Source: Alphaproteobacteria bacterium (GTDB taxonomy: Bacteria > Pseudomonadota > Alphaproteobacteria > MPNO01 > UBA830). From it: a DNA stretch of 34,564 nt. Made by a program: the position numbers and the translations under genes. The stretch spans positions 1 to 34,564 of the forward strand of contig JAJEBT010000020.1 in NCBI GenBank assembly GCA_022822405.1. Reading direction: 5' to 3'. Below, in pieces: positions 24,914-31,803 of this stretch. Under the pieces are notes generated by a model. It did no database searches, was not told the DNA's origin, and saw nothing but the letters and a program-made list of their open reading frames with translations. How positions within the stretch are numbered: the first letter of the stretch is position 1; every line of letters begins with the position of its first letter.

Positions 24914-26023
24914 TCAGACGTGCTTCTCGATCCAGTCGAAAATCAGCGGGCCGTGGTGCACCCAGCAGTCATGCGAGCAATGGACCGCGCCGCCGGTGCG
25001 GGCATCGTCGAACACGACGAGTTCCTTGTCCGTGCTTCCGATCTCGTCGAACAGGCGCCGGGCGCCCTCCACATTCATGAGGCGGTCGGTTGCGCCGTGG
25101 GTCATCAGGGTCGGCACGGTGATGCGTTCTGCCAGCCCCTTCATGGTGAATTCCGCGAGCCGTTCGCGCGCCTCGCCGTCCGACACCCCTCCAAGGAGCC
25201 GCTGGACGGTGGGCCGAAGATGTTCGTAGAACAGGTACAGGTCATCCAGCATCGAGTAGCACCCGCACCATGAGACCAGAGCCTTTATGCGGTCCTCGAA
25301 GGCGGCGACCCGCGGCGCGTAGTAGCCTCCCATCGAGATGCCCATGAGGCCGACACGTTCGGGATCGATCTCGGGGCGGCCGAACAGCCAGTCGAAGCAG
25401 GCGCGGCCGGGAACCTCGTAGTCGGCGCGCGTCGGAATGTTCTTGAGATACATCGACGAGCCGCGGCCCGGCGTGTCGACCAGCAGGAGCGCGTATCCGC
25501 GTTCAACGAGGTCGCGGCCCGAGAAGTAGATCTCCTCTGCAAAGGCGTCTGCCCCGCCGATGAAGAATATGGCCGGCCACCGGTCGGATGACGGGTTGCG
25601 CGGGTGGCAGAAATAGCCGTCATATTCCTCGTCTCCGCACGTCACCGTGATCACTTCTATGGGTGGATCGTGGAGCTTCGCGGCCTCGCGAAAGCATGCC
25701 TGGGACCTGGCGAAGAAGGCGGCCTTGTCGTCATTGCGCTCGATGGTGAGAAAGACGTCCGCCATGCGCCAATACTGGTTGGCGGCGAAGAAGTAGCGCA
25801 TCGCCGTCCGCCGGTTGCCGGCCGCAAGCGCGGCCTCTGCGCGGTCCTGGGTGTCGGCCGCCTTGGCGATCCAGGCCTGCTCCCAGCCGTCCTTGTCGCC
25901 AGCCTCGATGTCGCGGCAGACGCGGGCGATTTCGAAGACGTCTCCGCCGCCCTCGCCAGCCTCGGCGACGAGGCGAAGCGTCTGCGATCCGAACGGCTCG
26001 CGTGGAAAGAAGAAATCGAACAT
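24914..26023 (-). CDS. Alpha/beta hydrolase of the FrsA/2,6-dihydroxypseudooxynicotine hydrolase type
   Basis: Encodes 369 residues. An N-terminal helical cap (about 1-125, with RTAMRYFFAANQYWRMADVF) precedes an alpha/beta-hydrolase core. The nucleophile elbow is GLMGISMGGYYAPR (S230), the acid is in THGATDRLM (D313) and the base in VHCSHDCW (H348 or H351). This cap-plus-core layout is that of C-C bond hydrolases acting on pyridine or aromatic-derived ketones, and of related esterases. No signal peptide. Same strand as the amidohydrolase, suggesting a short degradative pathway. Its upstream region, once shared with the MetE-like gene, is now interrupted by an insertion element at 26172. Confidence 0.85.
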   Translation of the reverse strand: MFDFFFPREPFGSQTLRLVAEAGEGGGDVFEIARVCRDIEAGDKDGWEQAWIAKAADTQDRAEAALAAGNRRTAMRYFFAANQYWRMADVFLTIERNDDKAAFFARSQACFREAAKLHDPPIEVITVTCGDEEYDGYFCHPRNPSSDRWPAIFFIGGADAFAEEIYFSGRDLVERGYALLLVDTPGRGSSMYLKNIPTRADYEVPGRACFDWLFGRPEIDPERVGLMGISMGGYYAPRVAAFEDRIKALVSWCGCYSMLDDLYLFYEHLRPTVQRLLGGVSDGEARERLAEFTMKGLAERITVPTLMTHGATDRLMNVEGARRLFDEIGSTDKELVVFDDARTGGAVHCSHDCWVHHGPLIFDWIEKHV

Positions 26024-26073
26024 TGAAGCTTCCGTAGCTGTTGGAGACGCGGTCCGGGGGCGGGCGCCCGCAT

Positions 26074-26096
26074 GCCGGTTTGTACAGGAAACCGGC
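26074..26096. promoter_or_regulatory. Inverted repeat upstream of the alpha/beta hydrolase
   Basis: GCCGGTTT (26074-26081) and AAACCGGC (26089-26096) flank a 7-nt centre, 50 bp before the gene start. Operator or leader hairpin; no regulator is assigned. Confidence 0.35.
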
Positions 26097-26163
26097 CTCC
26101 TTGTCGCGGCAAGGCCGCGGACCCCGCTGCCGCGGGGCAGGTGCGGGGAGGGCCGTGCAGCTG

Positions 26164-26171
26164 TTTCATTC
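26164..26171. repeat. Target-site duplication, left copy
   Basis: TTTCATTC, identical to 28749-28756 on the far side of the insertion element. IS1595-family elements make 8-bp duplications. Confidence 0.9.
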
Positions 26172-26186
26172 GGGGATTATAACCTT
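26172..26186 (+). repeat. IS1595 left terminal inverted repeat
   Basis: GGGGATTATAACCTT. The complement of the right end reads GGAGATTATAACCTT, a single mismatch at position 3. Similarity stops after this block. Confidence 0.9.
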
Positions 26187-26231
26187 CCCCGAAATCGCTT
26201 GTCTTTGAGTCCCATAGGGAGGTGATTCACA

Positions 26232-27215
26232 ATGCAGAAAGTACCTGTAAAATCGCACCGCAAGGGCCTGATGCTGCTTCAGGTCGCAAAGATGTTCGGC
26301 ACCGAGGAAAAGGCGCGGCAGTGGATCGAGGAACTGCGCTGACCGGACGACCCGAACTGCCCGTATTGCGGCAGCTTCAACGTCCAATGCAACATCAAAC
26401 ACAAGTCGCAGACGCATCGTTGCCGTGATTGCCCGAACAAGCCGCAGCTCACGGTGCGCGTCGGGACCATCATGCGTCGTTCTCACCTGACGCACCGGGA
26501 ATGGGCGAGTGGCCTGTATCTTTACGCGTCAAACATCAAGGGCGTTGCGTCCATGCGCCTTCACCGCGAACTGGGCATCAGCCAGAAGGCGGCATGGTTC
26601 CTTCTGCATCACCTTTGCACTGCCGCCGAGACGGGCGAGGAACTGTTTTCGGGTCCGGTTGAAGCGGACGAGATTTACATCGGCGCCAAGCGCAAGAACA
26701 TGAGCCTGTCGAAGCGGAAGGAAATGAAGGGTGCAGGCCGCGGCGCGGTGGGCAAGGAAGCCGTTATCGGGGTCAAGGATCACGCAACCAACGAGGTCAG
26801 GGCCAAGGTGATCCCTGTCCGGGACGCGCTGCATGTTGCTGGCTTCGTGGCCACGCAGACGCGGGACGGCGCGAAGGTCTATACGGACGAAGCCAAGGTC
26901 TACAACGCGCTCAAGCCTTGGTACAACCATGAAGCCGTGAACCATTCAGTCTCCGAGTATGCTAGGGATCGGGCGCACACGAACGGCATGGAGTCGTTCC
27001 GGTCCATGCTGAAGCGTGGCTACGTCGGGATCTGCCAAAAGATGTTGCCGAAGCACCTGGACAAGTACGTTTCCCAATTCGCCCGTCGGCACAACGTCTG
27101 GGATCAGAACACCATCGATCAGATGGCTGACGTGGTGCGCGGCATGGTCGGGAAGCGGCTGCAATACGATGACCTGACCGCCGACAATAGCTTTTCTTCG
27201 GGTGCGCGATGTTGA
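26232..27215 (+). pseudogene. IS1595-family (ISXO2-like) transposase with in-frame UGA
   Basis: One frame runs 328 codons from ATG 26232, which has an excellent GGGAGGTGAT ribosome site, to the stop at 27213-27215. It is broken only by TGA at 26340-26342 (codon 37). The stop falls in ELR-stop-PDDPNCPYCGS. Family members usually read WPDG-x-x-CPHCGS there, so TGG-to-TGA is the simplest origin. After it come the zinc ribbon (CPYC...CRDC), then VEADEIYIG and VYTDEAKVYNAL of the DDE-type catalytic core, and HTNGMESFRSMLKRGYVGI. A GTG at 26454 could start a shorter product that lacks the zinc ribbon. Either the element is now inactive in cis or UGA is read through. The rest of the frame is undamaged, so the mutation is young. 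Confidence 0.88.
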
Positions 27216-27247
27216 CGAGCGCTTGCCACCTACCATATTGTTAAGTT

Positions 27248-27595
27248 GTGGTACGCGCACCGGTCATCCCGTTTCCCCAGAAGTGGCAGGGGCAAACCAT
27301 CCCGTCGGGCGCGGACCTGGCTAAGCAAGTGAAGGCACTTGCCATGGCGGACAGCGCGAATATCCGGATGGACATGCCCCATTTCCAGGAGCGCATGGTT
27401 GAACGGGATGTCGACATGCGTTCAGTTCTGGAGGTCTTGCGGAAGGGGCGACCTTTCGGGTCTCCGGAGCTGGACCAAAACGGTGACTGGCGGATCAAGA
27501 TGCGACGAAAGGTTGCAGGGAGACGGGTGGTAGTGGTTGTTGCTGTTTATGATGACCACATCGATTGCATCACAACTTGGACATCGGCATCTTAA
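27248..27595 (+). CDS. DUF4258 protein, probable toxin of a cargo toxin-antitoxin pair
   Basis: Encodes 115 residues from GTG 27248 (an in-frame ATG at 27344 is an alternative start; no strong ribosome site at either). The domain is in the second half: MPHFQERMVERDVDMRSVLEVLRKG, then DWRIKMRRKVAGRRVVVVVAVYDDHIDCITTW. This H-x-x-x-R-x-x-x-R...vle.l..G...D.W...gR...VV.......ITv pattern is DUF4258, a small fold related to RelE/BrnT-type toxins. It lies 12 nt before an HTH gene with an MqsA/HigA-like layout, so a toxin-first module is likely. It is inside the IS1595 element, so it travels with it. Toxin activity is inferred from family and context. Confidence 0.7.
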   Translation: MVRAPVIPFPQKWQGQTIPSGADLAKQVKALAMADSANIRMDMPHFQERMVERDVDMRSVLEVLRKGRPFGSPELDQNGDWRIKMRRKVAGRRVVVVVAVYDDHIDCITTWTSAS

Positions 27596-27607
27596 CGGAG
27601 GGGGGAC

Positions 27608-28099
27608 ATGAAAGACGAAAGATACCACTACTTGGAATGCGGCTTGGACGATGTTTACTTGGTGAACGGTTTCGAGAGGTTCGAGACTCCTCGCGGTGCT
27701 AGCGTAGCGATCAGGGAAATCGACACACTTCATCGCGTGATTGGCGAGCACCTTTGTCGTGACAAGAAGGGGTTGAACGGGAAGGAGTTTAGGTTTCTCC
27801 GTCGAGAAATGCTCATGTCACAGTCAATGCTGGCGAACCTATTCGACGTCAAAGAGCAAACCGTACATCGATGGGAGACGGGCAAATCACCCGTGCCAAG
27901 GGCAACTGAGAGGCTGATACGCCTTATGTACATGAACAAGGTATCGAATGTTCGCGACCGGTTGAAGAAAATCGCCGATCTCGAAGACGAGATCGATCAT
28001 CGGCAAGACATGATCCTGAAACTCGAGAAGATCACGCAGAAAAGGAAACCAGCACGGCGGCCCGCAGCGCCAGCACAATGGGAACTCAAAGCTGCTTAG
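27608..28099 (+). CDS. XRE/MqsA-like HTH protein, probable antitoxin in the IS1595 cargo
   Basis: Encodes 163 residues with a strong GGAGGGGGG ribosome site. The N-terminal part (YHYLECGLDDVYLVNGFERF, residues 6-25) is a short domain often seen before HTH in such antitoxins. Residues about 58-100 form the helix-turn-helix: LNGKEFRFLRREMLMSQSMLANLFDVKEQTVHRWETGKSPVP, with the WE-x-G-x-x-x-P ending typical of MqsA/HigA-type repressors. The tail is a basic coiled coil. It follows the DUF4258 gene by 12 nt, so the two are co-transcribed. It would bind the toxin and autoregulate. Its codon use is more AT-rich than the host genes around the element. Confidence 0.75.
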   Translation: MKDERYHYLECGLDDVYLVNGFERFETPRGASVAIREIDTLHRVIGEHLCRDKKGLNGKEFRFLRREMLMSQSMLANLFDVKEQTVHRWETGKSPVPRATERLIRLMYMNKVSNVRDRLKKIADLEDEIDHRQDMILKLEKITQKRKPARRPAAPAQWELKAA

Positions 28100-28518
28100 A
28101 AAGGACTGCAGAGAGTGGGCCGGGATAGCCCGGCCGCCCTCATGTCCTGGACGATCCCTTGGCCGGCCCTCCGCCTGAAAATCTGTAGTTCTTGGTTTGC
28201 AACTTTCGTTACCGCCTTGGACGCCTTGCCGTTCATGAATTCAACCGGGTCGCTTCTCCCCGAGTTTCGAAAACATCTAGGCATTGCACGGCCTGAGGGT
28301 GCCGGCGGCAATGGCCTCGGTGACGGTCGCGGCATGGTCGGACGTAGAATCTCTGCAGCAGGAATTCAAGGTGGATTAGAAGGGCTACCAGCAGTTGGAT
28401 TGGCGATGAACAAACGCTAGACGGATACGTGAGGTTGCCAAGCGGCAAGGAACGTCAAAGAGTTGACCTTTTGATGTGGACCCGACAGGGTTCTCACGTC
28501 AGGCTAGGAGAGCAAGTC
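28100..28518. other. IS1595 cargo spacer without a supported gene
   Basis: 419 bp inside the element. Open frames exist on both strands (for example 28096-28335 minus), but none has a ribosome site or a recognisable domain. It could hold the promoter of the 59-residue gene or a small RNA; nothing decisive is seen. Confidence 0.4.
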
Positions 28519-28698
28519 ATGGCCGATGTCGATCAGACTAGGAAGGCGAAACCGCCCGATCCGGCGGAAATTGACATGCCGCCTAGCAGCTACCAACCGA
28601 GCAAGGTGGAGTTCGAAGAGGAAATCGACATGCCGGGCTGGTCACTCGATCAGGTGCACGACACTTTCATGCGGCCGTTTATGGCGAGGAATTCCTGA
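28519..28698 (+). CDS. Small acidic protein in the IS1595 cargo
   Basis: Encodes 59 residues from ATG 28519, which has AGGAGAG at a good distance. The sequence starts MADVDQTRKAKPPDPAEIDMPP, then has EFEEEIDMPGWSLDQVHDTFMRPF. It is acidic, proline-rich at the start, probably disordered, and repeats the EIDMP motif (EIDMPP and EIDMPG). No known domain. It ends 35 bp before the right terminal repeat. An alternative start at 28429 would give 89 residues without a better ribosome site. Not recognised; possibly an accessory or inhibitor protein. Confidence 0.55.
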   Translation: MADVDQTRKAKPPDPAEIDMPPSSYQPSKVEFEEEIDMPGWSLDQVHDTFMRPFMARNS

Positions 28699-28733
28699 CG
28701 CGGCACAGGCTGACCAAGGCCCTGACGTTACTC

Positions 28734-28748
28734 AAGGTTATAATCTCC
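28734..28748 (-). repeat. IS1595 right terminal inverted repeat
   Basis: AAGGTTATAATCTCC on the plus strand, inverted copy of 26172-26186 with one mismatch. Confidence 0.9.
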
Positions 28749-28756
28749 TTTCATTC
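28749..28756. repeat. Target-site duplication, right copy
   Basis: TTTCATTC, exact copy of 26164-26171, directly abutting the right terminal repeat. Confidence 0.9.
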
Positions 28757-28829
28757 CGTCGTCCGATCAGCAAATATCCGGCCTGCGGGCGCCACGACGG
28801 CGCCAATGAGAATTGCGGGCTCCGACGAA

Positions 28830-29951
28830 ATGACGGAACGATCACATCCTCCCTTCCGCGCCGACCATGTCGGCAGCTTTCTCCGCCCCGAACGATTGAT
28901 GACGGCGGTCCGTGCCCACCGTACCGGCGGGATCGGCGAGGCGGAACTGCGGGAGGCCCAGGATGCGGCGATCCGCGACATCGTTGCACTCCAGGAATCG
29001 CTCGGGCTCGGGGCGGCGACCGACGGCGAATTCCGCCGCCGCGGATGGTCCGCAGGCTTTATCGATGCGGTGGACGGGTTCGGGCTGCGCGAGGGCACGA
29101 TCGGGTTTCGCGCCGCGGATGGCGGCCGCAGCAGCGCCGAACTCTCGCCCTACGCGAAGGAAAGGCTGAAGCGCACACGTCCCATCGTCGCCGACGATTT
29201 CGTCTTTCTGCGCGATGCCGTGACCGGCGCCGTGCCGAAGGTCACGATGCCTTCGCCACCGGTGATGCACTATTTCCTCGGGCCGCGGGCGGTCGACGAG
29301 GGGACCTATCCCGATATCGAGGACTATTTCTCGGATCTCTCCGCCATCTACCGCGAGGAGATCGCGGCATTGGAAGCTGCCGGCTGCACCTATCTGCAGC
29401 TCGACGACACTGCGCTTCCCTGCCACTGCGATGAGAGTTTCCGGAGCGACGTGGCATCGCGTGGCGAGGATCCCGAGGCGCTGACCGGCCGTTATGTCGA
29501 ACTGATCAATGCCGTTGTCGACGCCCGTTCCGCGACCATGCGTGTTGCCGTGCACATGTGCCGGGGCAATCTCAAGGGCGCCTGGATGGCCGAGGGCGGC
29601 TACGAGGCCATTGCCGAGACGGTGTTCGGAGCGACGAGGGTCGACGCCTGGTTCATGGAATACGACACGGAACGCGCGGGTGGCTTCGAGCCCCTCCGCT
29701 TCATGCCCGAAGACCGCATCGTCGTGCTCGGGCTTGTCTCGACCAAGACTCCGGTTCTCGAATCGAAGGACGAGCTCAAGCGCCGGATCGACACGGCGGC
29801 ACGGTATGTACCGCTTGAACGCCTCTGCCTCAGCCCTCAGTGCGGGTTTTCGTCGGCGCCGGGACGCGGCCAGGTGATCACCGACGACGACCAGAAGCGC
29901 AAGCTGTCGCTGGTTGTCGAGACGGCGGCCGAAGTCTGGGGCGGCATCTAG
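28830..29951 (+). CDS. MetE-like cobalamin-independent methyltransferase (single catalytic domain)
   Basis: Encodes 373 residues from ATG 28830; an ATG at 28806 is also possible. It is the UROD/MetE-like barrel, equivalent to the C-terminal half of MetE only. Typical start PPFRADHVGSFLRPERL, then GAATDGEFRRRGW. The zinc-thiol site is complete: H242 and C244 (VAVHMCRGN), E277 (WFMEYDT) and C338 (LSPQCGFSS). Such stand-alone proteins transfer methyl groups to or from thiols or act on xenobiotics; true methionine synthesis needs partner proteins or other methyl donors. The IS1595 insertion ends 73 bp before this start, so its original promoter may be displaced. A strong terminator follows at 30041. 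Confidence 0.88.
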   Translation: MTERSHPPFRADHVGSFLRPERLMTAVRAHRTGGIGEAELREAQDAAIRDIVALQESLGLGAATDGEFRRRGWSAGFIDAVDGFGLREGTIGFRAADGGRSSAELSPYAKERLKRTRPIVADDFVFLRDAVTGAVPKVTMPSPPVMHYFLGPRAVDEGTYPDIEDYFSDLSAIYREEIAALEAAGCTYLQLDDTALPCHCDESFRSDVASRGEDPEALTGRYVELINAVVDARSATMRVAVHMCRGNLKGAWMAEGGYEAIAETVFGATRVDAWFMEYDTERAGGFEPLRFMPEDRIVVLGLVSTKTPVLESKDELKRRIDTAARYVPLERLCLSPQCGFSSAPGRGQVITDDDQKRKLSLVVETAAEVWGGI

Positions 29952-30040
29952 GGCGCGACGTTCCCCGCAAGAATCGGACCGGACTGCCGGACAGCGGGGA
30001 CCGCCCTTGTCCGTGCGCCCCACTGCGCGCTGCAGCATGC

Positions 30041-30064
30041 CGGGCGCGCCCTGCGCCCGTTTTT
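30041..30064 (+). terminator. Intrinsic terminator after the MetE-like gene
   Basis: CGGGCGC (30041-30047) and GCGCCCG (30053-30059) form a 7-bp stem with a 5-nt loop, followed directly by TTTTT (30060-30064). The best rho-independent terminator in the window. Confidence 0.8.
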
Positions 30065-30067
30065 CGT

Positions 30068-30096
30068 TTGTGGAAAACATCTCTTGTCATTAGAGT
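30068..30096 (+). promoter_or_regulatory. Candidate promoter of the TRAP operon
   Basis: TTGTGG (30068-30073) and TAGAGT (30091-30096) are 17 bp apart, giving a start near 30103, 32 nt before dctP. It lies just after the terminator of the preceding gene. Moderate match to sigma-70. Confidence 0.4.
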
Positions 30097-30134
30097 GGCG
30101 TCTTCCGTTCAGGCAGGCTCAGAGGAGAGATTTC

Positions 30135-31148
30135 ATGAAGATCCTTGGGACAACCCTTGCCGTTGCCGTCGGCGTTGCGGTCGCCGCAACAGCGGCCCGG
30201 AGCGAAACGGTGCTGCGTGTCAGCACGTGGACGCCTCCCACCCATTTCGTCAACGCGAAGATCTGGCCCCAGTGGGGCGAGGCGGTCAAGAAGGCTACCG
30301 GCGGGCGTGTGGTCATCAAGCAGGAATACAATCTGGCGTCGCCGCTCAAGCAGTTCGGCGTCACCCGCGACGGCGTGGCCCATGCCAGCTTCATCTTCCA
30401 CGGCTACAACACCCGCTTCGTTGCCACCCAGATCGTCGAAATGCCGGGCCTCGGCACCAGCGCCGAGGCGGCGGCCATCGCCTATACGAGGGTGCACGAG
30501 AAATATCTAGAGAAGGCCAACGAGCATCGCGGCGTCGGGCTGATCGGGCTGCAGGTGCACGGGCCGGCGGTGATCCAGACCAAGAAGCCGCTCAAGAGCC
30601 TCGACGAACTCAAGGGCATGAAGATCCGCGTGCCGGGCGGTGTCGGCAGCCTCGTCGGCAAGGCGCTCGGCGTAACCGCCGTCAAGTTGCCAGCGCCCAA
30701 GGTCTACGAGGCGCTGTCGACCGGCGTTGCTGACGGCATCTTCATGCCGATGGAGACGCAGAACGGCTTCCGGCTCAAGGAGGTCACGAAATTCGTCACC
30801 GTCATCCCGGGCGGGCTCTACTACGGCAGCTTCGCGTTCCTGATCAATCCGCAGTTCCTCAAGGGCCTTTCGGATGCCGACAGGAAAGGCGTGACGAGCA
30901 CCTTCGGCATTCCGTTCGCGAAGCTCGGCCGTCACTGGGACACGGCAGATGACGAGGGGCGCGCCTCTGGCGTCAAGGCCGGGACCACGATCACGGTCGC
31001 TGACGAGAAGACGACGAACGCCTACTACGCGCGCGTGAAGCCGCTTGAGGACGAATGGATGAAGAAGGTCTCCAAGTGGTTCGACGGCAAGGCGGCCCTC
31101 GCCGAGCTGCGCAAGCAGGCGCGGGACTACGACAAGGCGAAGAACTGA
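30135..31148 (+). CDS. dctP: TRAP transporter solute-binding protein (DctP family)
   Basis: Encodes 337 residues from ATG 30135 with AGAGGAGAG upstream. The signal peptide MKILGTTLAVAVGVAVAATA ends near ARS, so it is periplasmic. The mature protein shows LRVSTWTPPTHFVNAKIWPQWGEAVKKATGGRV, LKSLDELKGMKIRVPGG (the arginine that pairs with the ligand carboxylate is in KIRVPG) and PAPKVYEALSTGVADGIFMP, all standard for TRAP receptors. It binds a carboxylated ligand for DctQM. First gene of dctP-dctQ-dctM. The downstream acyl-CoA ligase and thioesterase hint at an organic acid, but this is inference. Confidence 0.95.
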   Translation: MKILGTTLAVAVGVAVAATAARSETVLRVSTWTPPTHFVNAKIWPQWGEAVKKATGGRVVIKQEYNLASPLKQFGVTRDGVAHASFIFHGYNTRFVATQIVEMPGLGTSAEAAAIAYTRVHEKYLEKANEHRGVGLIGLQVHGPAVIQTKKPLKSLDELKGMKIRVPGGVGSLVGKALGVTAVKLPAPKVYEALSTGVADGIFMPMETQNGFRLKEVTKFVTVIPGGLYYGSFAFLINPQFLKGLSDADRKGVTSTFGIPFAKLGRHWDTADDEGRASGVKAGTTITVADEKTTNAYYARVKPLEDEWMKKVSKWFDGKAALAELRKQARDYDKAKN

Positions 31149-31259
31149 TCGTGGCGGCGGCGATCCCGGCCGGCGTGGAGTCCGAGCCTTCCGAGGCCGA
31201 CTCGCGGGCCGGCCGGGTCCGCTCGCCGGAATCCGGACTCGCCGGCGGGAATAGCCGCC

Positions 31260-31787
31260 ATGTCTGAGGCCGCGCCGCGCCGGCGGCTTCCCCGACGGGT
31301 GTTCTCGGCAATAACCGACGGACTCGGGGCTGCTGTCCTGTTCGTCCTCATGGCCATGACCTGCATTGACGTCTTCGGGCGCGAGGTGTTTACGGCCCCG
31401 CTCGACGGTGCCACCGAACTCACCCAGATCATGATGGGGGTCATCGTCTTCGCCGTCTTTCCGATCGTTTCGCTGCGCGAAGACCACATCACCGTCGACC
31501 TCCTCGACCGCTGGTTTCCGGAACGGCTGGCGCGCCCGCGTCGGGTGATCATCAATCTGATCGCAGCCGCCGTCATGGCCGGCGTGTGCTGGCGGGTGTG
31601 GATCATCGGCGGCTTCCAGTCGGACTACGGCGACGCCACCGAGTTCCTTTCGATCCCCCTCGGTCCGGTCAGCTACTTCATATCGGTGATGAGCGGCGTC
31701 GCGGCGGTGGTGCTGTTCGCCAACGCCGTCCGCCACCTGACCGGTTCCGGCCCTTCGGAGGCCGCCGGGCAGAGCGACTCGGTCTGA
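31260..31787 (+). CDS. dctQ: TRAP transporter small permease (DctQ family)
   Basis: Encodes 175 residues from ATG 31260. Four membrane helices (about 18-36, 52-70, 94-114, 134-156) with the conserved segment VFGREVFTAPLDGATELTQIMMGVIVF and SLREDHITVDLLDRWFPERL, the DctQ signature. It partners DctM. A 111-bp gap separates it from dctP and 16 bp from dctM. Confidence 0.93.
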   Translation: MSEAAPRRRLPRRVFSAITDGLGAAVLFVLMAMTCIDVFGREVFTAPLDGATELTQIMMGVIVFAVFPIVSLREDHITVDLLDRWFPERLARPRRVIINLIAAAVMAGVCWRVWIIGGFQSDYGDATEFLSIPLGPVSYFISVMSGVAAVVLFANAVRHLTGSGPSEAAGQSDSV

Positions 31788-31803
31788 TCCGCAGGCCCGG
31801 CCC

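Larger units (their letters stand above)
26172..28748 (+). mobile_element. Complete IS1595-family insertion element with cargo genes (2577 bp)
   Basis: The left end GGGGATTATAACCTT (26172-26186) is repeated inverted at the right end (28734-28748), 14 of 15 matching, and an exact 8-bp duplication TTTCATTC flanks both ends. Inside are an ISXO2-like transposase with one in-frame stop, a DUF4258 protein, an XRE-type HTH protein and a 59-residue acidic protein, all on the plus strand. IS1595-family members carrying passenger genes are known. Base composition from about 27600 to 28700 is visibly poorer in GC than the host, which supports acquisition of the cargo from another source. The element lies in the divergent spacer between the alpha/beta hydrolase and MetE-like genes. 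Confidence 0.9.

Noticed and set aside
26340..26342. UGA as tryptophan in this organism
   Set aside because: Many certain genes here (glnA, glnB, guaA, guaB, dctM) end in TGA, so a changed genetic code is excluded.
28096..28335. 79-codon minus-strand frame in the IS1595 cargo
   Set aside because: No ribosome site, no domain and overlaps the end of the HTH gene; kept only as unassigned spacer.
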